DNA of 29,162 bases from JBDRHL01 sp043816955 (GCA_043816955.1 JBDRHL010000038.1:1-29162), one strand, 5' to 3'; counted from the first letter of the stretch, positions 8,395 through 16,053 are shown. Notes: a model not told the origin generated them from the letters alone. Made by a program: numbers and translations.

Positions 8395-8528
8395 ATATCG
8401 GACGTACCATCAATTCATTGCTTGTTAAGCTCGAACCTGCACTGACCATTGTTATAGGAACTATTGTTGGTTTTATCCTCATGGGCGTCTATCTGCCAAT
8501 GTTCGATTATATGAGTCACCTCAAATAA
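8395..8528 (+). pseudogene. 3' fragment of a GspF/PilC platform gene
   Basis: This stretch reads in frame as the last 43 residues of the platform protein (IGRTINSLLVKLEPALTIVI... to FDYMSHLK) and ends in the same TAA. It has no start codon or ribosome site and begins abruptly after the spacer, so it is a truncated copy. It differs from the intact gene by six conservative substitutions (such as D/N, I/V, L/I, S/T), while the final stretch and the downstream leader are nearly identical. It is the left edge of the duplicated unit. Confidence 0.9.
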
Positions 8529-8631
8529 ATTATCAAAATCTTATAAGGACTGTCAAAGTCCGGTTCTTTTTATGTCGATGCTTTACTAGGTAAATGGCTG
8601 TTTGTCAAATTTGGTAGGAAAGGAATAAAAA

Positions 8632-8952
8632 ATGACAAAGCTGATTAACAGAAAAGGTTTCACTCTGGTGGAATTGCTGATTGTCGTGCTCATACTCGCG
8701 GCACTTGCTGCCGTGGCAATCCCCCGCATCACCGCAAGCGCAGAAACCGCAAAGAAAAATGCCTGCGACACAAACGTCGATCTGATTAACGCCCAGATTG
8801 AAATGTACCGGGCGAATAATAGCGCTGCACCCGCTACCCTTGCCACTGTAACCGGGGACACCGCATACTTCCCTGACGGGCCGCCTGTATGTCCTTATGG
8901 AATCGCTTATGTCCTCGGCGCCAACGGCCACGTGACGCCCCATAACCATTGA
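8632..8952 (+). CDS. major type IV pilin / pseudopilin, copy 2
   Basis: A 106-residue prepilin almost identical to the one at 7870: same leader and cleavage site (NRKG|FTLVE), same two cysteines, same GHVTPHNH end. The six differences (D/E, T/A, S/A, I/V, T/I, A/V) fall in the globular domain, none in the assembly helix. AGGAAAGGA precedes ATG 8632 as in copy 1. Both copies are intact, so both may be expressed; they could raise pilin dose or give subunits with slightly different surfaces. The minor pilins follow about 110 bases downstream. Confidence 0.94.
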   Translation: MTKLINRKGFTLVELLIVVLILAALAAVAIPRITASAETAKKNACDTNVDLINAQIEMYRANNSAAPATLATVTGDTAYFPDGPPVCPYGIAYVLGANGHVTPHNH

Positions 8953-9017
8953 ACTACTAGGGCCGTTCCGATAGATCTGTGAGCAGGGTTAAGCGATCCA
9001 CGAAATCTTAAAAATTG

Positions 9018-9055
9018 CTGCCCTGTAAACTGCGGATATTTTGTCCTGGCAGGGA
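9018..9055 (+). promoter_or_regulatory. hairpin able to mask the GspH-like gene ribosome site
   Basis: CTGCCCTG (9018-9025) can pair with GGCAGGG (9048-9054), which contains the AGGGA ribosome site (9051-9055) of the next gene at 9063. Pairing would hide the site and could keep minor pilin output below that of the major pilin. This is a structural inference from a short stem. Confidence 0.3.
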
Positions 9056-9062
9056 ATTAATA

Positions 9063-9521
9063 ATGAACGGGAAAAGAAAAGGATTATCGCTTCCGGAACT
9101 TCTCCTTGTTGCACTGATTGTGGGAATCATGGCAGCCATTGGCATCGTTGCACTTCAGATTGCAACTGTCAATAAAATGCAGGCTGATTCTGTTGGCAGG
9201 CTATTGGCAACCAATCTTCGAATGACAAGGCAGTTTGCCATAACGGATGCCGCCGTCAATGTCCAAGGCTACGCCCTGAAAATGGCAGGTACTACCCACT
9301 ATTACGGATATCAAATCATAGACTTATCCGACAAGAGCATTGTCGATTCGCAAACAATAGACCCAAAAATAATATGCACAGGAGATTCGATATTTAAATT
9401 CGGCCCCTTGGGAAATCTTCTTTCGGGCAGCGGTACACAACTGCAGCTTGTCTCAGGCTCGAAAATATATACCATTACCATTATCTCGGGAACAGGGGCT
9501 GTGGAATTCAGTGAGAACTGA
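9063..9521 (+). CDS. GspH/FimT-like minor pseudopilin
   Basis: A 152-residue prepilin-type protein. The leader MNGKRKG is followed by LSLPELLLVALIVGIMAAIGIVAL, so the usual FTLVE reads LSLPE; the Glu at mature position 5 is kept. The mature domain, with an early amphipathic helix (LLATNLRMTRQFAIT) and a beta-rich C-terminus, resembles GspH/FimT. ATG 9063 has AGGGA seven bases upstream and gives a normal short leader, so the longer frame from 9015 is rejected. Two bases separate its stop from the next gene, indicating an operon. Confidence 0.85.
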   Translation: MNGKRKGLSLPELLLVALIVGIMAAIGIVALQIATVNKMQADSVGRLLATNLRMTRQFAITDAAVNVQGYALKMAGTTHYYGYQIIDLSDKSIVDSQTIDPKIICTGDSIFKFGPLGNLLSGSGTQLQLVSGSKIYTITIISGTGAVEFSEN

Positions 9522-9523
9522 TT

Positions 9524-9934
9524 ATGTGCACCCTCACCGCGAAATATCCGAAAGGTTTTACTCTCGTTGAAGCCCTTGTGGCGTCAATGCTGCTGCTGCT
9601 CGCCCTTGTACCAATTCTAAAAGCCTTGACAAGCACCCACACAGCAGACGCCCGGATCGAGAAAAAAATATGCAGCCTCAATCTGGCCGAGTTCAAACTG
9701 GAACAGATTCGTGCCGAATCAATTTATAAATGGCATACTAACTTCAAGGAAAAATCAGTCTCTTTGAGCGGCTCCTACCTCTGCTCCGTAACCGATGAAC
9801 AGGTCCAGGGAATTCTTTTTGGCAACCTGCGAAGCATCGGTGTCTCCGTCGGCTATGATAGCAACAATAATAAAAAACTCGACAACCCCGAAATCGAAGT
9901 AACACTTGACACTTATATTGCAAAAAGATGGTAG
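9524..9934 (+). CDS. GspI/PilV-like minor pseudopilin
   Basis: A 136-residue prepilin-type protein with leader MCTLTAKYPKG cleaved before FTLVEALVASMLLLLALVPIL. FTLVEALVA is the classic GspI/PilV sequence. The rest is a small globular domain containing DSNNNKKLDNPEIEV, which resembles a calcium-binding type loop, though this is only a resemblance. It lies between the H-like and J-like genes, the usual H-I-J order of minor pseudopilins, which prime assembly of the fibre at its tip. Confidence 0.85.
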   Translation: MCTLTAKYPKGFTLVEALVASMLLLLALVPILKALTSTHTADARIEKKICSLNLAEFKLEQIRAESIYKWHTNFKEKSVSLSGSYLCSVTDEQVQGILFGNLRSIGVSVGYDSNNNKKLDNPEIEVTLDTYIAKRW

Positions 9935-9944
9935 AGATTGAGAA

Positions 9945-11345
9945 ATGAAAAATATTTCACAAAAAAACCTCTCCGGCCCCTTTGATAACTACTCGCGAAT
10001 AATGTGTAAATCAGCAATGAGTCTAGTTGAGATGCTTGTTGCTATGGCAATAATAATGATAGTCTTTGCCGCTGTCATACCGCATATCAGGGCCATTCAG
10101 AATAGCTGGGCCTCAAAAAAATATAATTCCGAGGTTATTGAAAATGGCAGAGCTATTGTTGATCATATCCGACAAAATCTTATTCAGGCTTCTTCCATCA
10201 CCGCTGTCAGCAACCCCCAAACCACTAACGGATTTATCCAGTTTCGTGATTACAACGACATTGAACTGAGATATGACATTAATTCTTCCAACAAATATGT
10301 TCAATTTGGCCCGCCGGGCAGCCTCCATGATCTTGGAGGACCGGTAAGCTCCTTGCAGTTTATCTGCTACGATGCGTATGACCTCAAAAAATCCACCACT
10401 GTGCCGGGCGAAATAAGAACTGTCAGTATCCTTGCCACAATAACCAATCCTGCCGGACTGAGTCCGGACAGGCAGTTCGTAACACAGGCTTATCTCCGCA
10501 CCGGAAGTCCGGTCGACACGCTGGAAGGGCCGATTCCAAATATTCCCATCCAGGAAAGTATCGCTTTCCACGGTTACAATGCGGTTCTTGACTCATATCA
10601 CTCGCAAAGCGACCCCTATGATCCTGTCCGGGCAGGCAGCGAAGTAATTATTTCTGTAAACAGCAAAAGCTCCAGCAGAATCCTGGTCTACTCCGGCGCC
10701 ACTGTAAATGGCGATGCCTATGTCGGGCCGGGCGGTGACCCCGACACAGGCATTCGAACCTTTGCCGGCGGCCAGATAACAGGATTAAAAGGCGCTCTGG
10801 AAGGAGAAATTGATATCCCCGTAATATCACCCCCGGATAGACCGCCGTTCAACCAGCAAGACGAAGGACACCTTATTGTCTCGGGAAGCAGCACATATAC
10901 TATAGATTCTGATAGACATTTTAACCAGGTGGAAGTGAAAAACAGCTCAAAACTGGTTATTGATGGCAACAACGTCGTCGTTGTAAAAGGGAAATTTGAG
11001 CTTGACCACGATGCCGAGCTGATAATACTGCCCGATTCGAGCCTCACTCTTTATCTGGGAAATAAGGCAACCATTATTGAAGGCAAACTGAATGCCTCGA
11101 CAAAAAAACCCTCGAAATTGCACATGATTGTGGTTGGAATTCAGATGCGGTGGACCATGAGTAACAAGGCTGAAGTGCATGCCGTCCTCCAGAATCCCAC
11201 AGGTTCTGTCTTTATAGAAGACGCCAGGCCTTTCTTCGGCGTAATTTGTGCAAAGCAGCTCGATAGCACAGGACCCATTCATGTAGACATGGACTCCGCT
11301 TTCAGTGGTTCCACTGGTTACGTCATCCCGCCGATTCTGCCCTGA
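9945..11345 (+). CDS. large GspJ/PilW-like minor pilin with C-terminal beta-rich domain
   Basis: At 466 residues this is about twice a normal GspJ. The prepilin region is CKSA|MSLVEMLVAMAIIMIVFAAV, with Ala instead of Gly before the presumed cleavage site and Glu at mature position 5. Residues 50-195 form a PilW/GspJ-like domain. From about residue 205 comes a second part, beginning DSYHSQSDPYDP and rich in short alternating strands (GATVNGDAYVGPGGDPDTGI, then repeated Val/Ile-Asn/Asp-Gly turns), which suggests a beta-solenoid. Similar domains occur on PilX/PilW-type proteins of planctomycetes and could sit at the fibre tip as adhesin or cargo. Ten bases separate it from the gene before. Confidence 0.8.
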   Translation: MKNISQKNLSGPFDNYSRIMCKSAMSLVEMLVAMAIIMIVFAAVIPHIRAIQNSWASKKYNSEVIENGRAIVDHIRQNLIQASSITAVSNPQTTNGFIQFRDYNDIELRYDINSSNKYVQFGPPGSLHDLGGPVSSLQFICYDAYDLKKSTTVPGEIRTVSILATITNPAGLSPDRQFVTQAYLRTGSPVDTLEGPIPNIPIQESIAFHGYNAVLDSYHSQSDPYDPVRAGSEVIISVNSKSSSRILVYSGATVNGDAYVGPGGDPDTGIRTFAGGQITGLKGALEGEIDIPVISPPDRPPFNQQDEGHLIVSGSSTYTIDSDRHFNQVEVKNSSKLVIDGNNVVVVKGKFELDHDAELIILPDSSLTLYLGNKATIIEGKLNASTKKPSKLHMIVVGIQMRWTMSNKAEVHAVLQNPTGSVFIEDARPFFGVICAKQLDSTGPIHVDMDSAFSGSTGYVIPPILP

Positions 11346-11663
11346 TAAAGGCATGTCATGCAAAAATCCGCCGCCATGCATCTGCCATTCCAACCGGTCG
11401 CCGCGCACATCTGCCGGAGACAGAAGCTTTCACTTTATAGGACTTGCCGTGATCGAAAAATCGTAGCGCTATCTTAAAATCATCCCGTCCAATAAAAACA
11501 CCAGCCTGGCCTTCTTTAAGCCTTATTGCACCTGTTGGTATCATCTTGAAATCTGTGATTTACAAAACCGGTTTTTTCCTAACTGACCGGTACTTTTGGA
11601 CGATATGAAAAGGGACTCATTGATTTGATCCGTCCTTGGTTTGAGATTGATAAGGATTCTGTG
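11346..11663. other. 318-base gap inside the pilus operon
   Basis: It is the only long gap between minor pilin genes. On the plus strand it holds no convincing frame; the AAAACCGGTTTT palindrome followed by a T-run (about 11564-11577) might act as a weak terminator. On the minus strand a 62-codon frame (11356-11544) has coding-like codon use. Confidence 0.5.
11356..11544 (-). CDS. possible 62-residue antisense protein in the pilus operon
   Basis: This frame runs against the operon and starts at ATG 11544, after an in-frame TAA. The first half reads like a folded protein (TGAIRLKEGQAGVFIGRDDF, then KIALRFFDHGKSYKVKAS), with codon choice similar to neighbouring genes, while the C-terminus (RRPVGMADAWRRIFA) is less convincing. 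No good ribosome site precedes it. I do not recognise it. It could be a small real gene, a remnant, or chance. Confidence 0.3.
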   Translation of the reverse strand: MIPTGAIRLKEGQAGVFIGRDDFKIALRFFDHGKSYKVKASVSGRCARRPVGMADAWRRIFA

Positions 11664-12140
11664 ATGTGTCGTTGCGGAACACAACCGAATAAGTTACACA
11701 AAAAAGCATCTGTGCTCGTTATAACCGTCTTTGTTATAGCACTTCTCTCGACGGTCATAATGGGTATGCTGCGAATGACAGCACAGGAAATCCAGATCGC
11801 GCAGAATCGAATTTACGCTGCACAGGCTCTTGCTCTTGCTGAAGCCGGCTTGAACCAGGCTCTTGCCGAAATCCGCTTGAATAAATCGTGGTATACCTCT
11901 ACCGTACTCCAGGAACTTGACGACATCATCAGCTACCAATATGATGATTTTGTCCGGATCGTGGATCGAACCCTGGGCAACGGTTCTTATCAAATCTACA
12001 GCGATGGCCAGGATCATCTGCTGATAACCGCCCGTACCACCTTATGGCAGAACTACACCGCTTCTATTGAAGCCGAATTGACAATAGGTGATGAATTTCC
12101 CTTCATAATCAGAATTGATAGTTACAAGGTGAATAAATAA
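11664..12140 (+). CDS. PilX/GspK-like minor pilin
   Basis: A 158-residue protein with a basic leader, one hydrophobic helix (ASVLVITVFVIALLSTVIMGML, about 15-36) and then MTAQEIQIAQNRIYAAQALALAEAGLNQALAEIR, the signature of the PilX N-terminal region. GspK uses a similar layout, but GspK has a large inserted domain that is missing here. The conserved Glu of the pilin helix is not obvious, as is common in this group. ATG 11664 is chosen over TTG 11625 because AAGGA lies at 11652-11656. Its TAA overlaps the next start codon (TAATG). Confidence 0.8.
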   Translation: MCRCGTQPNKLHKKASVLVITVFVIALLSTVIMGMLRMTAQEIQIAQNRIYAAQALALAEAGLNQALAEIRLNKSWYTSTVLQELDDIISYQYDDFVRIVDRTLGNGSYQIYSDGQDHLLITARTTLWQNYTASIEAELTIGDEFPFIIRIDSYKVNK

Positions 12141-13675
12141 TGTTGCAAAAAGCGATAAATCGACTCCTCACTGGTCCCACCGCTCTTGGGATAGACATCT
12201 CCAATGGACGGATAAACCTTGCACTGCTCGGCCAAACCCGAACACGAATTATGCTTATGGGCTCGGCTCAGGCCCCTGTCCCCCAGGGCGTGATTGCCAA
12301 CGGCGATGTTAAAGATTATGCGGCCCTTACTAAGGCCGTCAGAGACCTCATGAAAAAAAACAAAATCAACTCCGGCAAAATCGCTATCTCGCTGGTTGCA
12401 CAACCTTCACTCGTGCAGATAATGAATATCCCTAAGCAGGGACCTGTCAATACCAGAAAGTATCTTCAAAATGAGCTAAAGCATTGCCCACTTTTGCCGG
12501 GGAAAAATGTATTTTTTGATTATTGCGGCATCCCCCCCTTGGGAGCGAAAAAAGAAAATCGTGCCTTTGTTGTCGCCGCTGAACACAAAAAGGTCAATGA
12601 TATGGGCATGGCTCTTGCCAAGGTCAGGATCAACATAGAGGCGATAGAACCTGCCTCTATTGCAGCTGCAAGAGCTATTTACGCCTCCAAAATCGATAAA
12701 GAATTCGACAATAATATTCTGCTCTGTACTTTCAGCGATAATATCCTCAACATGTGTGTTTTCAGACACGGAGGCCTGGATTTCATCAGATCAAGAGACA
12801 TCGGTTCCGCATCCCTTGATTCCCCTGAATCCATCGCCTCTTTTACGGATGAAGTGAACGCTATTGCCGAGTTTTATCGTGCCGAAGTATCCGAAAGCTC
12901 CTGTAAATGGGAAGTTATTGTCAGTCTTGAGCAGACTTCACAGTCTGATTCGCACCTCCTGGAAAAACTTCAGTTCATGCTCAAAGATTTCATGATTACT
13001 CTTAATACGCCTCAAAATCGTCTTGAAGGTACTCAGATAGCTTCTGAAAAAAAAGCCTCAGATGTGTCCCTCGCAGCGATCGGTCTTGCCCTCAAGTTGC
13101 TCACGACTACCGGACCAAAAGTCAAAATAGACCTCCTCCCTGCCCAGGTGCTCGAAGTAAATTCCACAAAAAAGTTGGTTCTTGTCGCTGCTAATATTGT
13201 TACCACTCTTATTCTCATCATGATCCTTGCTATAGGCATGACAAATGTAAAAGTCCACAAAACCGAGCTGGCTTTGAAAGAACTTGCAAATGACAAATCC
13301 TCCAATGAGACACAGGCTTTGATCAAGGAACGTGAAAAAATCGCCCGGCTGGCACAGTTTCACAATCAAAAACTTGATAGTATAAATGCTGTCGTGCCGC
13401 AAAGCAAGGAACCCGACTGGTCCGAAATGTTGATCGAAATCCGCCACAGAACACCGCAGTTTCTGCGCATCGCGGAACTTGTCTGTGAAGAAAAAGCAAA
13501 ATTGATGTTGTTTGGGCAGGCTCTTTCCTATGAAGATGTATATCGCTTTGTCGAGGCACTGGGCGGATCACCGCTCATAGAATCAGCCACGCTCGTCGGT
13601 ACCGAAAAGGACTCCAAATACACCAATACCGTTTTGTATTCCATTGAACTCGCTCTAAAAGGATCACAGTCATGA
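12140..13675 (+). CDS. PilM-PilN fusion (GspL-like) assembly protein
   Basis: A 511-residue protein joining two pilus parts. Residues 1-325 form an actin-like ATPase domain of the PilM type (ALGIDISNGRINLALL near the start). After VKIDLLPAQ, the PilN hallmark, a membrane helix lies at about 344-370 (KKLVLVAANIVTTLILIMIL), then a coiled coil and a small periplasmic domain of the PilN/ferredoxin-like type. In typical type IV pili these are separate genes; in type II secretion GspL has the same cytoplasmic-TM-periplasmic order. It would link the cytoplasmic ATPase to PilO and the secretin in the envelope. Start overlaps the previous stop; end overlaps the next start (ATGA). Confidence 0.88.
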   Translation: MLQKAINRLLTGPTALGIDISNGRINLALLGQTRTRIMLMGSAQAPVPQGVIANGDVKDYAALTKAVRDLMKKNKINSGKIAISLVAQPSLVQIMNIPKQGPVNTRKYLQNELKHCPLLPGKNVFFDYCGIPPLGAKKENRAFVVAAEHKKVNDMGMALAKVRINIEAIEPASIAAARAIYASKIDKEFDNNILLCTFSDNILNMCVFRHGGLDFIRSRDIGSASLDSPESIASFTDEVNAIAEFYRAEVSESSCKWEVIVSLEQTSQSDSHLLEKLQFMLKDFMITLNTPQNRLEGTQIASEKKASDVSLAAIGLALKLLTTTGPKVKIDLLPAQVLEVNSTKKLVLVAANIVTTLILIMILAIGMTNVKVHKTELALKELANDKSSNETQALIKEREKIARLAQFHNQKLDSINAVVPQSKEPDWSEMLIEIRHRTPQFLRIAELVCEEKAKLMLFGQALSYEDVYRFVEALGGSPLIESATLVGTEKDSKYTNTVLYSIELALKGSQS

Positions 13676-14271
13676 TTGTTGAGACCGTCACAAAGGCCAG
13701 CCGACATGCGAGAATAGGTATAGCTGTTGCTGTTGTTGTTCTTATTAGCGCCGCCATGTATAACTGGCTCGTTGTGCCCCATACCGCCTATCTGCACGCT
13801 GCCAGAAACTATCAGAATACTATGAACCAGATGGCTACGAAAACAGGCGTTATAAGGAAAAGCCTGGCCTTGAAAAGACAGGAGCTTGAAGAGCTCAAAC
13901 AGGCTCTTGCCGAGAAAACCGGCATGATTTTCAGCCCATCGCAGGCTAAACAATTTTTCGCCGGTATTGAAACAATTGCCGGCCAATGCAGCTGTCAGAT
14001 TGTATCAATAAATTTTCTTGTTAAAGAAGCTCCGCTAAACTCTCAGGAGGCACAACTTCCCCCTGAAGTCACCAGCCAGAGTGTAATAGTCAAATTTGTC
14101 GCTAATTATAGTGATATTATGTTATTTGTCAAAAACATTACCACAAGACCGCAAAAAGTCTCTGTCGATTACTTGAAAATTGAATCAGACACTGAAAGTT
14201 CCATACTTCTTAATTGTGAGGCCATATTTACCGTCTACACAGCAGTTCAAAAAGGAGAACAGCTCCAATGA
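13672..14271 (+). CDS. PilO/GspM-like inner-membrane alignment protein
   Basis: A 199-residue protein with one N-terminal membrane helix (IGIAVAVVVLISAAMYNWLVV, about 15-35), a coiled coil (about 45-85, rich in Lys, Glu and Leu) and a compact ferredoxin-like domain to the end, the PilO/GspM architecture. It would dimerise with the PilN part of the preceding protein and help connect to the secretin. Both flanking junctions are ATGA overlaps, so translation is coupled. Sequence alone is weakly diagnostic; the call rests on topology and gene order. Confidence 0.82.
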   Translation: MIVETVTKASRHARIGIAVAVVVLISAAMYNWLVVPHTAYLHAARNYQNTMNQMATKTGVIRKSLALKRQELEELKQALAEKTGMIFSPSQAKQFFAGIETIAGQCSCQIVSINFLVKEAPLNSQEAQLPPEVTSQSVIVKFVANYSDIMLFVKNITTRPQKVSVDYLKIESDTESSILLNCEAIFTVYTAVQKGEQLQ

Positions 14272-15485
14272 ACAAATCAATATACGTGAAAATGCTCTTG
14301 TGTATTCTGCTGCTTGGCCTGTTTGAAGGCCCCATAATCGCACAGACGGATCCCAATATGGCTCAGCAGGCCGGCACACCGGGTCTTGGTCGAGAGGACC
14401 CCTTCGGCAGTATAGTGATAAAATCGCCCCTCAAATCTGTTACAGAACAGACCCCCCTTGTTTCCACTGATATCGCAGAGCTGAAACCCGAGCTGTCCGT
14501 TGAAACTGTCATGCTCAAATTCCTCAAAGCCGAGAATGTCAAATCTGCTGTCGAAAATATGTCCGGCGAATACGGAACAATCGCGACAGACGAAAATACA
14601 AACTCACTGATCGTTTGTGACACGCAGGAAAAACTCGCTAAAATTATTGCCGCTGTCAGAAAAGCCGATCAGACCCCCAGACAAATTCTGATAGAAGTTG
14701 TTATCGCCGACGTGAAGTTGACCGATGATACCGAAATTGGAGTAAACTGGAACAGATTTTTCAATGCCGATACAACTCATTTTGCCAAACAGCACCTCCT
14801 GAATACCTTTTCTACTTCCACCGCGGCAACCGCAGGCATCGATTTCGGGTTAATCCGCAACGATCTGGCGTTGACTATACATGCACTCCAGGAAACACAG
14901 GATGTTGAAATTATCGCCAGCCCCCGGGTCCTGGTCCTCAGCGGGTCATCTGCTCGCATAAAAACTATAGAAGAGATACCATATACCGAAACCAGTTCGA
15001 CATCAGAAGGAGGAACTTTGACCTCCACTGAGTTCAAGGAAGTCGGCGTTACTCTCGAGGTCTCAGCTACCGTCATGGACAATGAAGACAGGATTATGCT
15101 TACCATTAAGCCCAAACAAAGCGCCAAGGTAGGCGATTCAATAGTTGGCGATGTCCCCATTGTTGACACCCGCGAAGCTGAGACAACCCTGCTTATGGAG
15201 GATGGACAGGTCGTGCTGATCGGCGGCCTTCGGAAAAAGGAAACTACAATTTCCAGGGATCAGGTGCCCCTTCTCGGCGATCTTCCGCTTCTCGGCTTCC
15301 TGTTTTCCAAGGATACAAAAGAAACGAAAAACACTGAGCTGCTGGTTTTCCTTTCTCCCCATATTGACAAAGGTGAAACCCTTTCTGATGATCAACTGGA
15401 AAAATTCAACGAGCTTCGAAACAAGCCCCTCCTGAAAATGCCTGAGTATGACTTCCTCCGTCGCAAAAAAGAACAGCAGAAATAA
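14268..15485 (+). CDS. short secretin (PilQ/GspD family)
   Basis: Outer-membrane channel through which the fibre or substrates pass. The 405 residues begin with a signal peptide (MNKSIYVKMLLCILLLGLFE, cleavage near IIAQ). A stretch GREDPFGSIVIKSP (about 41-54) recalls the PilP type DPF motif. One N1-type domain follows (LKFLKAENVKSAVENMSG... LIVCDTQEKLAKI), then the secretin core: RQILIEVVIADVKLTDD, IASPRVLVLSGSSARI, EVGVTLEVSATV and DGQVVLIGGLRKKET. It is shorter than usual PilQ/GspD (600 or more), lacking AMIN and several N-domains. It is the last gene of the operon; rubredoxin converges on it. Confidence 0.93.
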   Translation: MNKSIYVKMLLCILLLGLFEGPIIAQTDPNMAQQAGTPGLGREDPFGSIVIKSPLKSVTEQTPLVSTDIAELKPELSVETVMLKFLKAENVKSAVENMSGEYGTIATDENTNSLIVCDTQEKLAKIIAAVRKADQTPRQILIEVVIADVKLTDDTEIGVNWNRFFNADTTHFAKQHLLNTFSTSTAATAGIDFGLIRNDLALTIHALQETQDVEIIASPRVLVLSGSSARIKTIEEIPYTETSSTSEGGTLTSTEFKEVGVTLEVSATVMDNEDRIMLTIKPKQSAKVGDSIVGDVPIVDTREAETTLLMEDGQVVLIGGLRKKETTISRDQVPLLGDLPLLGFLFSKDTKETKNTELLVFLSPHIDKGETLSDDQLEKFNELRNKPLLKMPEYDFLRRKKEQQK

Positions 15486-15554
15486 CCGCTCCCTCCGTAT
15501 CAGATCCGTTCGCTTGAATAAAAACAGCAGTTCACACCACTGTGTACTTCGAAT

Positions 15555-15749
15555 CTATGGCCGCTTCTGCTCATCTTCAAGAGCAATCCATGGCGGCCAA
15601 CTGTGCTTTTTACTTCCACATTCCGGACACGTCCAGTTATCATGTAGCTCTTCAAAAGCAATACCTGGTTCCGTCCCTCGGTCTGGCCGGCCCACTTCGG
15701 GGTCATAAACATAACCGCAGCTCTGACATTTGTATTTGTGCTTAACCAT
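15555..15749 (-). CDS. rubredoxin
   Basis: A 64-residue iron-sulfur electron carrier. It shows both rubredoxin knuckles, CQSCGYVYDPEVG (C8, C11) and CPECGSKKHSW (C41, C44), with the expected spacing and the conserved WTCPECG. The four cysteines bind a single iron. Rubredoxins serve electron transfer and oxidative-stress defence (with rubrerythrin or superoxide reductase) chiefly in anaerobes. No partner is beside it. The C-terminal tail (PPWIALEDEQKRP) is slightly longer than in the smallest rubredoxins. ATG 15749 is the natural start, though its ribosome site is weak (GAGAT about 10 bases upstream). Confidence 0.95.
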   Translation of the reverse strand: MVKHKYKCQSCGYVYDPEVGRPDRGTEPGIAFEELHDNWTCPECGSKKHSWPPWIALEDEQKRP

Positions 15750-15931
15750 CCCGGCAATCTCATGAAGAATAACTATATTATCTTATCGGCAAATTCCGAC
15801 GGATAATTTAATTCTATGGCCGCCTCGCCATATTATTATGACACCATTCATCTACTGTCGCCCAAAACATCATGAATCAAAAAGCTAAATCTGGCATAAA
15901 TGGGTAGCATAAGCCCTCTATTCCAGTGCGC

Positions 15932-15972
15932 GAAAAAAAGCCAGATTCTAAATACGCATAAGAATCTGGCTT
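15932..15972 (-). terminator. intrinsic terminator on the minus strand with no gene upstream
   Basis: AAGCCAGATTCT (15938-15949) and AGAATCTGGCTT (15961-15972) form a perfect 12-base stem with an 11-base loop. Read on the minus strand the stem is followed directly by a T-run (positions 15940 to 15933), the classic intrinsic form. No minus-strand gene lies between it and panB, so it must end a short untranslated RNA or an unrecognised small transcript. Confidence 0.8.
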
Positions 15973-15984
15973 CGGAGGAGGGTG

Positions 15985-16053
15985 ATGAAAGCAAAAAGTT
16001 CATATCTTACATTATTACTATCGGACCGCCACCCGGCCCCCTTTAATTTTTAG
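15985..16053 (+). CDS. possible 22-residue ORF with near-perfect ribosome site
   Basis: GGAGGAGG (15975-15982) precedes ATG 15985, which opens MKAKSSYLTLLLSDRHPAPF and two more residues before TAG. The ribosome site is the strongest in this region, but the peptide is tiny and there is no visible plus-strand promoter. The same bases are the C-rich motif of the candidate RNA on the other strand, so the apparent ribosome site may just be its complement. Confidence 0.25.
   Translation: MKAKSSYLTLLLSDRHPAPFNF

Larger units (their letters stand above)
8395..8952 (+). repeat. tandem duplication, copy 2
   Basis: Second copy of the block at 7632-8190. It includes the platform-gene fragment, the same intergenic hairpin with T-run, and the second pilin. 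Similarity stops at both ends: at about 8394 on the left and just at the pilin stop codon (TAA in copy 1, TGA in copy 2) on the right. Confidence 0.93.

Noticed and set aside
10648..11408. Minus-strand frames over the large minor pilin (10718-11047, 10947-11408)
   Set aside because: They lack ribosome sites and oppose a frame with a prepilin signal in an uninterrupted operon.
15840..16004. 54-codon minus-strand frame crossing the orphan terminator
   Set aside because: It reads straight through the terminator stem, lacks a ribosome site and its product has no recognisable character.
15997..16047. G-rich minus-strand stretch (GGGGGCCGGGTGGCGG) as a G-quadruplex
   Set aside because: The tracts are uneven and only partly three or more G long, so it is not reported as a feature.
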